Part shown: positions 1 through 11,775 of the stretch, piece by piece
Numbering within the stretch: the stretch's first letter is position 1
Layout of the letters: each line of letters opens with the position of its first letter
DNA from: Ganoderma boninense
Taxonomy: Eukaryota > Basidiomycota > Agaricomycetes > Polyporales > Polyporaceae
NCBI GenBank assembly: GCA_002900995.3
Contig: PJEW03000013.1
Coordinates: 893,395-957,394 of the forward strand
Length of the DNA stretch: 64,000 nucleotides
Direction: 5' to 3'
Translations under genes and position numbers: made by a program
Notes under the pieces: model-generated
The model's input: the letters and a program-made list of their open reading frames with translations, nothing else
Databases searched by the model: none
Told to the model about the DNA's origin: nothing

Positions 1-2526
1 AAATCGCACACTGGGGAATACCTTGCGGAGAAGCTCGCCAAGTCCCTCAAGGAATACGGCATTCAAGACAAGGTGAGCGTTTGCAGATATGCTTGTGGGG
101 ATTGCCTGAGTGCTTAGTGATTCGCGTCCGCAGGTCATGGGGCTAACCTGCGATAATGCCGAAAACAATATGACAATGATCATGGAGCTGGAGCGACAGA
201 TCCCGGGCTACCGCGGTCACGACATGCGTGTTAGGTGCTTTGGGCATGTGCTGAACCTTATCGTAAAGGTCCGTTTGCTATCGTTGTCGTCAATGATGGT
301 GGTTTTCACTGACTGCGGCCATCAGGCGATTCTCTCACAGTTTTCCCGCTCCCGAGCGTCGAAGAAGGCTAACAAGCCTGTCCATTCCGACTTCGACGTT
401 GTCCTCCAGGACCTCGACACTGCCCATGAGGATCGCTGGGAGCTTTTGGAGGATTACGAGGAGGAGTTGATCCCTGATGATGAATCTTCGGACGGCGAAC
501 AAACTGACGAGGCGTGCGACAAGGCAGACGATGACGTCATCGACGACATCGTCCAGAAGCAAGGTGAATCCTTGGTTTTGAAGAAAGAAGACATCCTCGT
601 CGGGAAACGCGCTCTCAAAAAGGTAGACCCATTCTTGATTTGACAGCCCATGCGCGGGACTGACATCATTGCCATCGGCTTAGATCATGGTGCTTTCCAG
701 CCATGTCTTTTGCCGCCCGCAGATCCGAACTGTGCTCGCTCATCTCGCCAAGGAAGCTGGGCTGAAAAGCCAGGTTCTGATCCGGCCCGTCCATACTCGT
801 TGGAACACCGTCACGCACTCCCTTGGTCGTGCCCTCGAGATGCAAGATGTTCTGGAGGCTCTGTGTGATATGCACCAGTTCAACCAGAACGGCGGCGTTC
901 ATCTCCGTCGCTTCATCCTCGACCCAGAGGAGTGGACAATTCTGCGTGAGTTGTATAATCTTCTTTTCGTGAGTTCCGTCTCAGTTCCGGGCCCTGGCAG
1001 ATTTCACAAGTTCATGAGCTGATTGGTCTGATTGTATCAGCCGTTCCTGTATGCCACAAACAAGATGTCGACGAACAAGCATGCGCTCGTCCATGAGGTC
1101 ATTCCATACATGGACATCCTTACCGAGCATCTTGCGAAGTTTCAAGGTGACAGCACCCTCAAGCCAGTGGTGTGTGCGGGCGCAACCCTCAGGATTGAGG
1201 TAATAAATCGTTACTACTCGAAGACAGACCAGAGCATGGTCTATCGAGTTGGCATGCGTAAGTCTTACAAAGAAAGGTGTATTTATAGATCGCTAACGCA
1301 ATTCACAGTCCTTCATCCGGCCTACAAAAGTCAGTACTTCATCGACCACGAGTGGCCTCAAGAATGGATCGATCAAGCTCTCCTGCTCATTCGGGAGGAA
1401 TGGACAAAGTTCTACAAGCCCGGCCCTTTGGCTGCTATCAAGCAGGAGGACGACGGAGATCTAGACTCCGAACCCGCAAGCCAATCAGACGCCCCGCCTG
1501 GGACTCGTCCAACGACGAGGCGTCCTGGCCACCTCAGCGCGCGTGCGACCATGAATGTAAGTGGATGCCCTTGCAGTGCTCATGACTTACATAATGACTG
1601 AAACACCTCACAGAGTACCCGGAAGATGTTTGAGTCCGCTGCCCAGACTCCATCCACCAAGGACGCACTCGAAGAATACCTTGCATCCCCGCCGACCAAG
1701 GGAGTCAATGATCCGATCGTGTTCTGGCACTTGCACATGCGCTCGACTCAGAACAACCCCGGTGCCGTTACGTTGGGTCGTATGGCCATGAATTTCCTGA
1801 CTATTCCCAGTAAGCCCGATTGGCTGCCTCCGAATGAAGCCGAGTGTACTCATTTAGCCTGTCCGATCTACAGCTACATCGACGGACACCGAACGCGCTT
1901 TTTCACGTGGCGGATTAACAGTCTCGTGCCTCCGACACTCTCTGGGCGACGCAAGTATCCGCGCGAGTGCCCTCTTGGGTTCCTGGACCGGCATCGCCGG
2001 TGTTGTCAATGAAGCCGACGCTGTGGAGCTCATGAAAACCAAGCTACGGGACTCGCGTGTCGAGGACGAAGCCAAAAAGATCAAGCATGCTCCTGCTGCC
2101 AGGTTGAGCGCCAAGACAAGTGCCCACACGAACACATCCGCAGCGCCCTCAGGGAAACCTTCCATGTCAGCCGGTGCTGCGAGCTTGAGCATCAAGGTCA
2201 AGCTTGAGCCGGTCTCAGATGACGACTGCCGCTCAGCTCCGTCTCGCGCTGGTTCTTCGAAGGGCAAGACTACGTCGCGCTTTGGATCGTCTGCTCTGAA
2301 ACCCCAGCCTGCCGCGAAGGCGGGCATAGCATCATCTTCTGCGAAGGGCGCAACACTTCCCGTGCCAATCATGCGTCGCAAGACTTCCCAGACGACCCTT
2401 GCCTCCACCAGTGCCCGGGCCACCCGCGGGGACAAGTGGGGCAAACGTGTTGCTCGCATCCCCCCTGCCGAGGACCAGGAGGTTCTTGAGCTCTCTTCGG
2501 ACACCCCCGAGTCCGAGGATGACTAG
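1..2526 (+). CDS. hAT-family DNA transposase, 3' eight exons (5' end outside window)
   Basis: Reading from base 1, exons 1-72, 134-268, 326-622, 723-968, 1041-1257, 1309-1556, 1614-1809 and 1874-2526 join through GT-AG introns with every phase consistent, giving 687 residues without a stop. Family motifs appear in order: LTCDNAENN (RNase H-fold catalytic Asp region) and RCFGHVLNLIVK in exon 2, an acidic insert in exon 3, TRWNTVTHSL in exon 4, PYMDILTEHLAKF in exon 5, the hAT C-terminal dimerisation region LEEYLASP...DPIVFWHLH in exon 7, and TDTERAFSRGG at the start of exon 8. After the usual hAT end (about 2040) the protein continues about 160 residues as a Ser/Ala/Lys-rich tail ending in an acidic run. 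hAT transposases cut and paste DNA at terminal inverted repeats. The BED zinc finger and start lie upstream of the window. No inactivating change is seen, so this copy may be functional. Confidence 0.85.
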
Positions 2527-4229
2527 GCGCTGAGTGCCCGTCCGTTTCTTGTCATGGCTCCCAAGGTAACTCGAGCCACCCTGCCCGACATGTAGATCGC
2601 AAATCATCTTCTCTTCCACCTCTGGGCATCCACCCTTTCATCTCTGAATCTTTCGTTCAAATCCCGGTAGGCGAATCATGTCTAACCGCCCTTTTGCTTC
2701 CTATAGACTGTACTATTTACCTGACCCTCCCACCCACCATGCTGCCGTCTTACGATATGCCTCCCCTCAAATATGCCTATCTTCCTGTATGTCTCACTTG
2801 TAAGCCTGCCCTTGTGTGAGCTCTGTACCATATCATGTCGACTCTGTACAACATGTTGTGAATGTCACTTGAGTTGTGACAGAATGTTAGGACTGCGTGC
2901 TGAAGCCCGACGCCAAGCATTTCAGCTTTTTAACCTTGCAATATAGGTGCTCGGTGCTGGTGAAGCCTGAAGTCTGCACATCTGTCCGGCGCCTAGCGCA
3001 TTCGACTGAGCGTTGTCGCGGACTCTGTCCCTTCACACCCTCTTCCGTCGGGCGCTCCTGCCTGTTATCCTCCGTCATGGCGTCCACTCCGACTTTGCCT
3101 CCCCACATCTATTGCGCGGCCGCTGGCTCTCCTTCCTGCTCCACAGTCCTCTATCTGGCGCCCGCACACCGAGATTCCAAGGCCACTGCTTATCCATCTC
3201 GTCTCATCTCTTCCCGCCCCCTGCTTTGACGAGGAAGCCTGGAGAGGAAAAGTTGAAGCTTGGGTATGAGGTAAGTACCTACCACGACACAATGCTATGA
3301 ACTCGGGCACCTGTCATCATGCATCGCGCAGATTTGCATCGTCCACAACCCTCTAGCCGCAGCAACAAGCGCTCGTGTGCCTTCAAGTTGACAAGGCTGC
3401 CGCTCTCTAGACTAAAAATGTCGCTAGTATACGCCAGACGTGTCCGCAGCGCAGACCACAGGAAGATGTGTCTTCCCTGCCAATGCATTCACCTCCTCCG
3501 CCCCTCGCATTCTCTTCCTTCGCACATCAGCCCGCCCTCGGCCAACACCTTCGCCTTTCAACGGGTGTACTCCCGCCATTCCTCCTCCCACTGTGCTGCA
3601 ACATATGAGCGCTTCGTGCCTCCTTCAAGTTGGGCTGTCTCCATGCCTGCGCAGTTATGTCGTGGTGCCGGCCGGCGATTTGACACAATCGTGGCTGCTC
3701 CTCTTCGTGACCAAGGTGAGTTCTGCCTCCCTGTCCTCCTCTCAGTCGCATTCAGTGCGTATGGTGTCGCATCAGCTGCAGCCGCTGCGAGAGCATGTCA
3801 ACACTGCATGCATCCAACGCAGTGTGCCTCCCCCCTGGCCGTTTCCTCCGCCGTGCAACTATCATAGCTATGACCCTCCACGTGCTCCTCAATTGTGCTC
3901 CAATGTTTCCTGTGCTGACGCGCTGCCTTCATGAAGGCGTACTACATAGCTCTTGTATACGTACCATGTATTGATAATGTACAGTCAAATCACGACTACA
4001 AATGAACATCTTGAATGTGTATCCTACCATATGGGCGCCTCATTGTCGGTGCAGAGATCTCCAACCAAGGTTCTGACTGTTCCCGGCCTCACCTTCGAAG
4101 TAGGGTGCAAATGGGATAATTGCAGTGTTATTTTATCTGCTGTACTCAGCTGCAGGGCTCTCCATGTATGAATTGAACTGTATTCAGCATCAAATATGCA
4201 TGATATAACTTATAAATGTCCCATGACCT
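2527..4229. other. non-coding interval 3' of the hAT gene
   Basis: Open frames of up to about 180 codons occur on the plus strand (3319-3867, 3440-3934), but they overlap in different frames, are rich in Ser/Pro/Cys and show no domain. I read this as untranslated or internal sequence of the hAT element. Confidence 0.4.
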
Positions 4230-4414
4230 GCAACCTGTTATAGGTTTAGGTCAATATCTAGGCCACCTATATTCTATAGGTTAATGAACTGTAGGTATAG
4301 GTCGTATTTCAGGTCGACCTAAACAGATCTCAATCATGGTTGGGAATTTTAGTAAACTTACAGGTTCAGATCTGAATCATCTGTAGGTCAACCTACGTTC
4401 AGCCTTAGGGTCCT
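4230..4414. repeat. cluster of AGGTC/GACCT motifs, possible hAT 3' subterminal region
   Basis: Within about 185 bp the motif TAGGT(C/T) or its complement ACCTA recurs at least nine times, including head-to-head pairs such as AGGTCGACCT and TAGGTCAACCTA. The cluster ends in a sequence whose complement starts CAGGACCCTAAGG. hAT elements often carry short repeats of this kind next to their ends, where the transposase binds. The matching left end would lie before base 1, so this is inference. Confidence 0.35.
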
Positions 4415-5033
4415 GTCACCCCTTGGATGCAATGTCCACTAGGGCATCAATTGATCAAGCACCAACCAAGCATGGTGTTGGATATTTTGACTGTGGACAT
4501 CATCGCATATGATGTGGACGTCGATACTCGCAGCAAGCTGAAACAGATTTGAATGGGGCCCCAGCACTGACACCAGCACAAGAGACGTGGTTGCAGATGC
4601 TGACATCAGCATAAGTTGTCTTGCAATCATACCCATCTGTAGTGGTCGCGAGCTGGCTACGAGACAAGACGTGAGGTATTTATGTCTACGCTGTCGATGT
4701 AGTGCAGATCAAGGCATCTAATATTACAGATTCATTCGTAGAGAACTCTGTATATTGTGCAACTCGCAGTCGCATGTTCATTTCATTTCAGAACTCGTAA
4801 ATGAAACATCAAGAAAAATCTAAACTCGGACTCAAAGCTACAGATTTGCCACTTGCACAACCCAAAAAACTAACTAGAAGAATGAAGAACAGAAATCTGA
4901 AATGAGCCTGATAGCTACGTGACTCTGGAAAGGTCGATGCAAATGTGGGCAGATGACACAAGCGGATGGGGGCCGTCAGCACATGGGAACGGAGATATTG
5001 AAGTACAGCAGAACATGACTCGCATTCAACCAA
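4415..5033. other. intergenic, nothing recognised
   Basis: No open frame above about 75 codons and no repeat was recognised. The interval separates the presumed end of the hAT element from the stop codon of the kinase gene on the other strand. Confidence 0.4.
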
Positions 5034-7506
5034 TCAGTCTTCATCAGATGTGTTCTCCCAAGGTTCATGGGTTGTTGTTTTGTCTCTAAGTTCCGCCAAT
5101 GTGTTCTCCATGATCTCGCGAGGCAAAAGCTGCAAAGCCGAACAAATGTTGCTGCAAACGTGAGAGGAAACAAAGTCATCAAGGCCTTGGAATCTGTGAT
5201 CGCCGAGACCAGACGTCTTGGAGTCAATTGTGAGTTGTTTTTGGTGCAAATTATCATTATTAGCTGCCTACCCTTCTGATGTGTGGGTCATGGGATCAAA
5301 CAGAGTAAGCAAGAGCTTCCCGCTTGTATTAGCATTATTTGAACCTAGAGTAGCGAAACGTGGCATCAAGCTCTGAATACATACCCCGGAGACTCTACAA
5401 ACCTTGTATATCCGCAAAGATATACCGACATGCTATTTGTTCTGCTAAATAATGGGTGAGTGCAGTCACAGTGAGTGACTGCAAGTCACTCCGGGTCGTC
5501 AAACCGAATGTTCCACTAAATTTGACAACCATCATCGAAAGCCTCAATGGCTCAATGAGATACACCGCTGAGACCTCCTTGATGGGTTCATGGGCGGTGC
5601 TCTGGTCGTGGTTGCTGTCTACACAGTCAGCTGAGACAACCGTTGAGGAGTTGCATTTGTAGGATTTGATGAGGAATGCGTCAGATACATTGAACTCTAG
5701 CAATGAAGCATTAGAGATAGCTATGGTATAGAAGGGGTGTCTCACCGGCGATATCCACTCCCTGGTCGAAAGCACAGGTTTTGAACTTCTCCGTGAAGTA
5801 AGCCATGCGCTTCAGCTGAATGAGATCTGCGGTGAGGATATTGATAGCTTTCGAGATGGGATTTTCTTCCGATCTACCACCGCCGACATTGACCAACTTC
5901 TTGGCGACATAGGACCGGGTGCCAATTCGTAACTGCTCAGCTGTTGGGTAAAATAATTCATCTAATCGAAGCTGTGTGCAGACTCACTCCAAAGACATCC
6001 TTGGCGGAGCCCTGATCGGCAGTGTTAAGGTCAAGAGACCATGTTTCCAGAAAACCTGGCAGCAATGGAGCCTCCTCCATTAGGGCCGGACTCCCAGAAC
6101 CCTCAGATATGAAGCAAGTCATCTTCTTGAAGTGAATCTCCACCACAGAGATAGAAGAGAGCGACTGGGCAAGAAGATTGCTGTCCGCAATGAACCTTGA
6201 CCGCAGTGTCTGACACACTGCCTGGGAGGGCGCAGTCTCTGTCATCACGTCAGAAACACATCAAATATAAAGTGGACACAGGGATCTGACCTCGAGGATG
6301 CTTGGAGCTTGAAGAGCCCAAATGGATATCTGCGACACTAACTGTGGAGGTTTTGTGCTTTGTGCCTCGTCCAGCGCAGAGAACATCGGGGTCTCCGGTG
6401 CGGGCTGCATACTGCAAGCAAGTTTGTCAGACACTATCAAAACAAAACAACTACATTGTTCGACGGACTTGGCCAATGTGAATATATAGTTCCACACTGA
6501 ATGCACACAATTTTGAGTTCTGTTTGCCTTTCCGCTGAGTCTGTTTGGGGAGCACAATGTACGTATCACGGTATTCTGGACGGCTGTAGGACTGATATCA
6601 TTGGGTGACAGTCATGACGAGATTGTCGATTGGGAACACGTAGTTGTTCGGTGCACGTAGGTGAGTCTCTTCCCTAGATGTTTCATACTTAACTCTATCA
6701 TTCACTCATACACTCATAAGAGGACGACGTACTTAAGTAATGGTGTGGAGTAGAACTCTGTCCATCGCCCATTTACTTCCTTAACAATGCGGGCTTAGAG
6801 GGCTAATGTTTTGCATGAGGCATGGAAGACCCTGATGTACAAGCGCTTGGATGGGATGTACATAGCATAGTGTTTACTTCTGGGAAGAATATGACCCCTG
6901 TTCCAAGCATTTGATCAACGTGCTTCAAAGAATCACTTCACCGACATTCGTAATAGACTGTACAATGAGGCACCTGCACTTTCTGAGTAGGAGCACCAAA
7001 ACCCTGGGCCATGTGAATGGCTTGCAACTCCTGGAGTGGGACCACAGTTCTGACGTCAGGATTATCTGTCCTATGGAGGAGCTTGGCCTCAAGGTTAGCA
7101 CAACGGCACTGGGTGGAGGTGTCCCTTTCGGAGTCCGATGCGCCTTTCTCATAGTTGTCTACAGTCACATTAGCAAGCGAGTCTGGACATTGGGCGGAGG
7201 GCACAAGGTGAACTCACCGGCTCTGTGGCATGTCCCACATGGATCGGTCACCGTTGTACCACACATACCGCATTTGCCATATTGCGTGTATGTGGTCTAA
7301 GTGACACAGTTAGGTCAGGGAAAACGCTGACAAGAAGAACCATACCTGAATATCAGCAGGATTACTTGCCGGGTCTTGTAGCTTTATGCAGAGAAAGCAG
7401 AGCTTTCTACCAGGTTCCATGCGAGGGAAGACCATTTGACAGCCATTTTTGACATTGTCGGGGCCACCACATGGGTCTTCATTGACTTTCGGTCGATAGT
7501 GAATGG
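5034..7506 (-). pseudogene. alpha-type protein kinase (MHCK/EF2K family), start removed at an LTR
   Basis: Read on the minus strand with several short introns. The N-terminal part has a Cys-rich zinc-ribbon-like module: CGGPDNVKNGC, FPRMEPGRKLCFLC, then CGMCGTTVTDPCGTC after an intron. The catalytic domain follows: RSYVAKKL (ATP-binding Lys, about 5880), LIEPLRLSMMVVKFSGT, IFADIQG (catalytic Asp, about 5400), LFDPMTHTSEG, and the C-terminal zinc-binding segment GLGDHRFQGLDDF...HVCSNICSAL before the stop at 5034. Alpha-kinases phosphorylate Ser/Thr in helical regions and form large families in Agaricomycetes. No in-frame Met exists between the zinc module and the LTR boundary at 7506, and upstream LTR sequence gives a stop in that frame, so the gene has lost its start. 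The last intron joins out of phase in my reading, a possible second lesion. Confidence 0.75.
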
Positions 7507-7966
7507 TGTTACGACTGGCTGTCGAGTAAGATCAGAGAGGAGGCTTACAAGACGAGCAAGGGCGTCGACGAGCACTTGTGCAGCGAGAGCGGAGCAAGGC
7601 TCGACAGTCAGGCTGGAGACAAGATGTATTGAGCGAGTAACTAACGAGCGAGAATACAGTGAGGCTTACCTGGAGACAAGAGGTCGAAACTGAGGTCTCC
7701 AGGTAGCGAAGTACAGGTCTTATATACATGTAGTGGACAATGGGAACCGGGGACAATAGGTAACTATGGACACGGGAACCAGTGGAAGAACAATAGTATG
7801 TAGTACAATGACAACGGGAACAATGGGTAACAGGAGTTATTGTACTGCGAGAACAAGGGACGGGTTTGCTAAACAACGGAGGACAATAAGGACGACGCGG
7901 GAGGCAAACAGTCCAAAAAGGGAAAGAGAGACGCCGGGGTAGGCGCCGAGCGTGCCGTTCATGACA
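7507..7966 (-). repeat. 3' LTR of element 1 (460 bp)
   Basis: Starts TGTTACGACTGG and ends CATGACA on the plus strand. It matches the 460-bp solo LTR at 19911-20370 end to end, and that copy fixes the true boundaries by its target duplication. Confidence 0.9.
7668..7726 (-). promoter_or_regulatory. LTR core promoter, predicted transcript start and self-primer sequence (element 1)
   Basis: On the minus strand a TATATAA box (7720-7726) lies 35 bp before AGTTTCGACCT (7681-7691), which is complementary to the sequence just inside the 5' LTR (13427-13437). In Tf1-like elements the first bases of the mRNA are the primer, so the transcript should start at 7691 or its 5' LTR equivalent. A perfect 10-bp inverted repeat (7668-7677 and 7695-7704) brackets this segment. 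Confidence 0.6.
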
Positions 7967-7980
7967 ATACCCCCCTCCTA
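7967..7980 (-). other. polypurine tract of element 1
   Basis: Minus strand reads TAGGAGGGGGGTAT directly against the 3' LTR, the position and composition of a plus-strand primer. Confidence 0.75.
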
Positions 7981-7992
7981 AGGATCGTGTCC

Positions 7993-10900
7993 TCACGATC
8001 GAGTCTTCTTGTTGAGGGGACCAGGAGCGTCGGGATGTGTCAAATGAAACTTTTGCAGCACTTTTGGCGCATTTGCTAGATCCGACACGTCTTCCCAGCT
8101 ATCGTGTTCAGGGCCCCAGCCCTTCCAGTGAACAAGATACTGCAGTTTCTTCCACCGCCCATACCGACGCGAGTCCAACACTTCCTCTACTTCGTATTCT
8201 TCCTCTCCTTCCACTTCAAGAGCTGCAGGTTCTGGGGGATGTCGACCGGGAAGTTGGCTTTCTTTGTGCGGGTGTAGGAGTGTCATATGGAACACCGGGT
8301 GGAGCCCCATGTCTTTGGGGAGCTTGAGCTTGTAAGCCAAGTTGCCCACCTTGCGCTTGACAGGGTACGGGCCAGCGTACCGATCCACCAGCTTCCGAGA
8401 GACTCCTGGGACATGGAAGTTCCTCGTGTCGAGCCACACCTTCTGACCCTCCTTGAACTCTGGAGCAGCGGAGACATAGCGATCGTAGTACTCCTTCATC
8501 CGCTCTGCTGCCAGGGTTAAGGCTGAGGTCGCATCCTCCCTTGCCTGCTGCAACTCCTCTCTTCGTTCATCCGCCGTAGGCACCGTGGTGGATAGCATCG
8601 GAACGTGGAACTGAGGTTCATAGCCGTACATGAGGTAAAACGGCGAGTACCCTGTGGATGAATGTACGCGCGAGTTAAAGCAGTACTCTGCTGTTGGTAG
8701 CCACTTGACCCAATCGTCGCGGCGCCTTGAGCAGTACATCCGTAGGTACGCCTCTATCTCCTGGTTCCATCGTTCCAACTGTCCATCCGTCTGTGGGTGG
8801 TAGGCTGTGGATAACGCGCTTTCTATGTCGAGGCCTTTAAGGATTGCACGGAAGAGCTTGCTAGAGAACTGGGGCCCCTGATCAGAGATGATCTTTTGCG
8901 GGAGTCCATGTAGACGGAACCATTCTCTAATGAAGTTGTCTGCGGTCCCTTCAGTGTCGATCTCCTCGGTGCATGGAATAAGGTGAATCATCTTTCCATG
9001 CCGATCAGCAATAAGCTGGAGCGCGTTGTATCCGTCCACCTCCAGCAGTCCCGTGATAAAGTCACAGGTAACTACTTGGCCTGGGCCGTCCGGGATCTCG
9101 TTGGGTTGAAGGGGACCGTGTGGCTTCGCATGTGAAGTCTTGCCACGGCGACAAGTGTCGCAGGTCTCAATGTAATCCTTAATGAACTTTGCTATGCCCG
9201 GCCACCAATAGTTCCGTGTAACCAACTCCACCGTTTTTGCCTGGCCAGGGTGTCCAGCAGGCGGGAGGTCGTGGTGAATGCGCACTATCTCAGCTCGGAG
9301 CGCGTCGTCTTTGGGGACATAAACTCGGCCGCGGTAGAGCAGCAGGCCCTGTTCTGTGTTCCAGTCCACCAAATCGTTCTGTAGACGTGCTGGCCCTAGC
9401 TTATCGAGCTTGCTGAGTGCCTCTGCGACCTCCTGCTCACGCTCTCCACATTCTCGAATGCGGCGGAGCAGTGCCTTCTCTGGTACCACTGACATGTGCC
9501 CTCTTTTGGCTGCCAGTACTCGGAAGCGATCGGGTTGCAACATGACTCGGTTCAGGTTGTCATCGGCGTCATCCTTCTGGTGATCGGGCCTGCACGACAG
9601 CGCATCTGCCCTACCGTTGGAGGTGCCTAGCTTGTGTGCAATGACAAAGTCGAACCGCGACAGATAGAGAGCCCAACGTGCCTGCCTGCGTGTGAGGTTT
9701 TGTGTGGCCTTCCAGTACTCGAGGTTCTTGTGGTCCGACTGGATCTCGAACACACTGGGAAGACCCTCGAGGTAGTGGCGCCAGGCCTGCAGGGCACAGA
9801 TGATAGCGAGCATCTCCTTGTCATAGATCTCGTAGTTGCGTTCTGCATTGCTCATTGACTCAGAGTGGAAAGCCACAGGGTGCCATTTGCCGTCCTCCCC
9901 CTCCTGAGACAGAACCGCACCGGTAGCATACCCGGATGCATCGACTTCAATGCGGGTTTTGCGGTCGGGGTCATACATGCTCAGGACAGGGCTTTCAGTG
10001 AAACGACGCTTGAGCTCGTCGAATGCTGATTGCTCTTCGGCACCCCATTGCCAGGGAGCATTACCCGTGAGACGGTCAAGGGGTTTGCATACTGCACTGA
10101 AGTCCTTAATGAACCACCTGTAGAAATTCGCGAAACCACGGAACTTCCGTACGTCTGAGGCGTTCTGAGGGACGGGCCATTCTGCGATACCCCTGACCTT
10201 CACTGGGTCCATCTCCACACGGTTCTCCGAGACGAGCACACCTAGGTACTCAACCTTAGGCTGTTCGAATTCGCACTTCTCTGGCTTGCAGAACAGGTCG
10301 TGCTCCGCCAGACGCTTCAGGACCTCACACACCAATGTGCGGTGTTCCTCGATGTCGTTGGTGAATATGAGGATGTCGTCGAGGTAGATAGTGATTTTGC
10401 CGAGTATGATGAGGTCCTTGAAGATGTCGTTCATGAGCGCAGAGAATGTACTGGGCGAGTTAGCCAGTCCGAAGTGCATCACGTTCGGTTCAAACAGTCC
10501 GCGATTGGTAACAAAGGCAGCCTTCCATTCATCACCGGTCTTAATCCGCACATTGTTGTACCCCCAACGGATGTCAAGCTTGGTAAAGTACTTGGCCCTC
10601 TTGAGTCGATCCATCAAGTCTGACACCAACGGTAGTGGGTATCGGTTCTTAATGGTGATGTCGTTTAATCGCCGGTAGTCCTGTACAGGACGTAGGCTGC
10701 CGTCCTTCTTTTTAACGAAGAAGAACGGTGATGACATCGGTGACTTCGACTCTTGAATATAACCTTTGGCCAAGTTCTCACTAAGGAACTTGTCAAGCTC
10801 GACCTGCTCGCTGGGAGACAGGGGGTACACCTTGGAATGGAACATCCTAGCATCTGGTACGAGTTCTATAGCGTGGTCATAGGGTCCGTGCTCAGGTAGA

Positions 10901-11771
10901 CGTTTGGACACCTCTTTCGAGAACACACGCAGATACTCGTGGTACTGGGGAGGTACAATCTCTTTGACAGGACGGACTTCCTTCTTCTGGTACTCTTGTT
11001 CAGCGAGCTGTTGAGAGTACGTGTAGCTCGCCGATACAAAGATCTTAGGGGTACCTCGAAGTCGTTGTCCATTTTCCAGTGCATTGAGAAGAGACTCCTC
11101 AGTGCCATCCCATTCCGGCAGAAAACCTGGTGGTGGAGGTCTATCTTCCTCCTCCTCCTCGACCATTACGGCCGTGCATATCCTACCCATCATCTTTACC
11201 TTCCGCACCCGTCGAGAACCATTGCGCGCCGTAAGCCGTACCTCCGTATCACGCGCTTTGGTCTCAACAGGTTTGGATGCCTTCCGATGAGCCGGACATG
11301 CCTCTGGACATCTCGATAGGTGCAGCGAGCCACGTTCCCAATCTACTTCAGGGTTGTGCTCGCGCAGCCAGTCCAGGCCAATGATCACATCCTCTTCTCC
11401 TATGTTTGTCACCACAAACACCACCTTCTCCTGGTGGTCTCCAATCGCCATATCCAACACGGCGACTTCCGTGATCGTCCCATCATGGTTCTCAGTACCA
11501 TCTATGTTGTACAGAGGGATTGGCCTTGCCAACTTCCTCGTCGTAACCTGGTTCTTCTCTACGAACCGTCTATGTAAAAACTTAGTAGTAGCTCCACTAT
11601 CTACCATTGCTACTATGTCCTTATGTCGCTGCTTGCCGATTAACCGTACCGGTATATGAAAGTGTTGGCCACTGTGATTTACCTCATATACAAACGCGGA
11701 ACTCAGTACAGAAAATTGACTATTACTACAAGAGCCGGCACGCGCAGCCTCCAGTGCGGCTCTAATCAGAA
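7993..11771 (-). CDS. pol: element 1 Pol: protease, reverse transcriptase, RNase H, integrase, chromodomain
   Basis: An uninterrupted frame runs from the frameshift site to 7993. Counting from the Met at 11607: aspartic protease VDSGATTKF near residue 2; reverse transcriptase with YLDD (codons about 10376-10387, near residue 408); RNase H starting EVDASGYATGAVLSQ; integrase zinc finger HHDLPPAGHPGQ...CDTC (near residue 780); catalytic core with CDFITGLL, SDQGPQF and DGQLERWNQE supplying the D, D, E triad; and a C-terminal chromodomain (EVEEVLDSRR...YLVHWKGWG...SWEDVSDL). The chromodomain puts it in the chromovirus clade, which targets insertion to marked chromatin. Coding continues upstream of 11607 without a stop into the overlap with gag, so the Met is not needed as a start. 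No nonsense or missense change at a catalytic residue is visible, in contrast to element 2. Confidence 0.92.
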
Positions 11772-11775
11772 ACCC
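11731..11775 (-). promoter_or_regulatory. programmed -1 ribosomal frameshift signal between gag and pol
   Basis: Minus strand: the heptamer G GGT TTC (11775-11769) fits the X XXY YYZ rule in the gag frame and is followed at once by the gag stop TGA (11768-11766). Slipping back one base gives GGG TTT CTG ATT, which is the open pol frame. Five nt after the heptamer a stem forms between 11754-11763 and 11731-11741 (about 10 pairs with one bulged G). Heptamer, spacing and hairpin are all as expected of a -1 frameshift stimulator. Confidence 0.75.

Noticed and set aside
8037..11659. Many plus-strand open frames of 60-130 codons
   Set aside because: All are antisense shadows of the intact pol frame of element 1.
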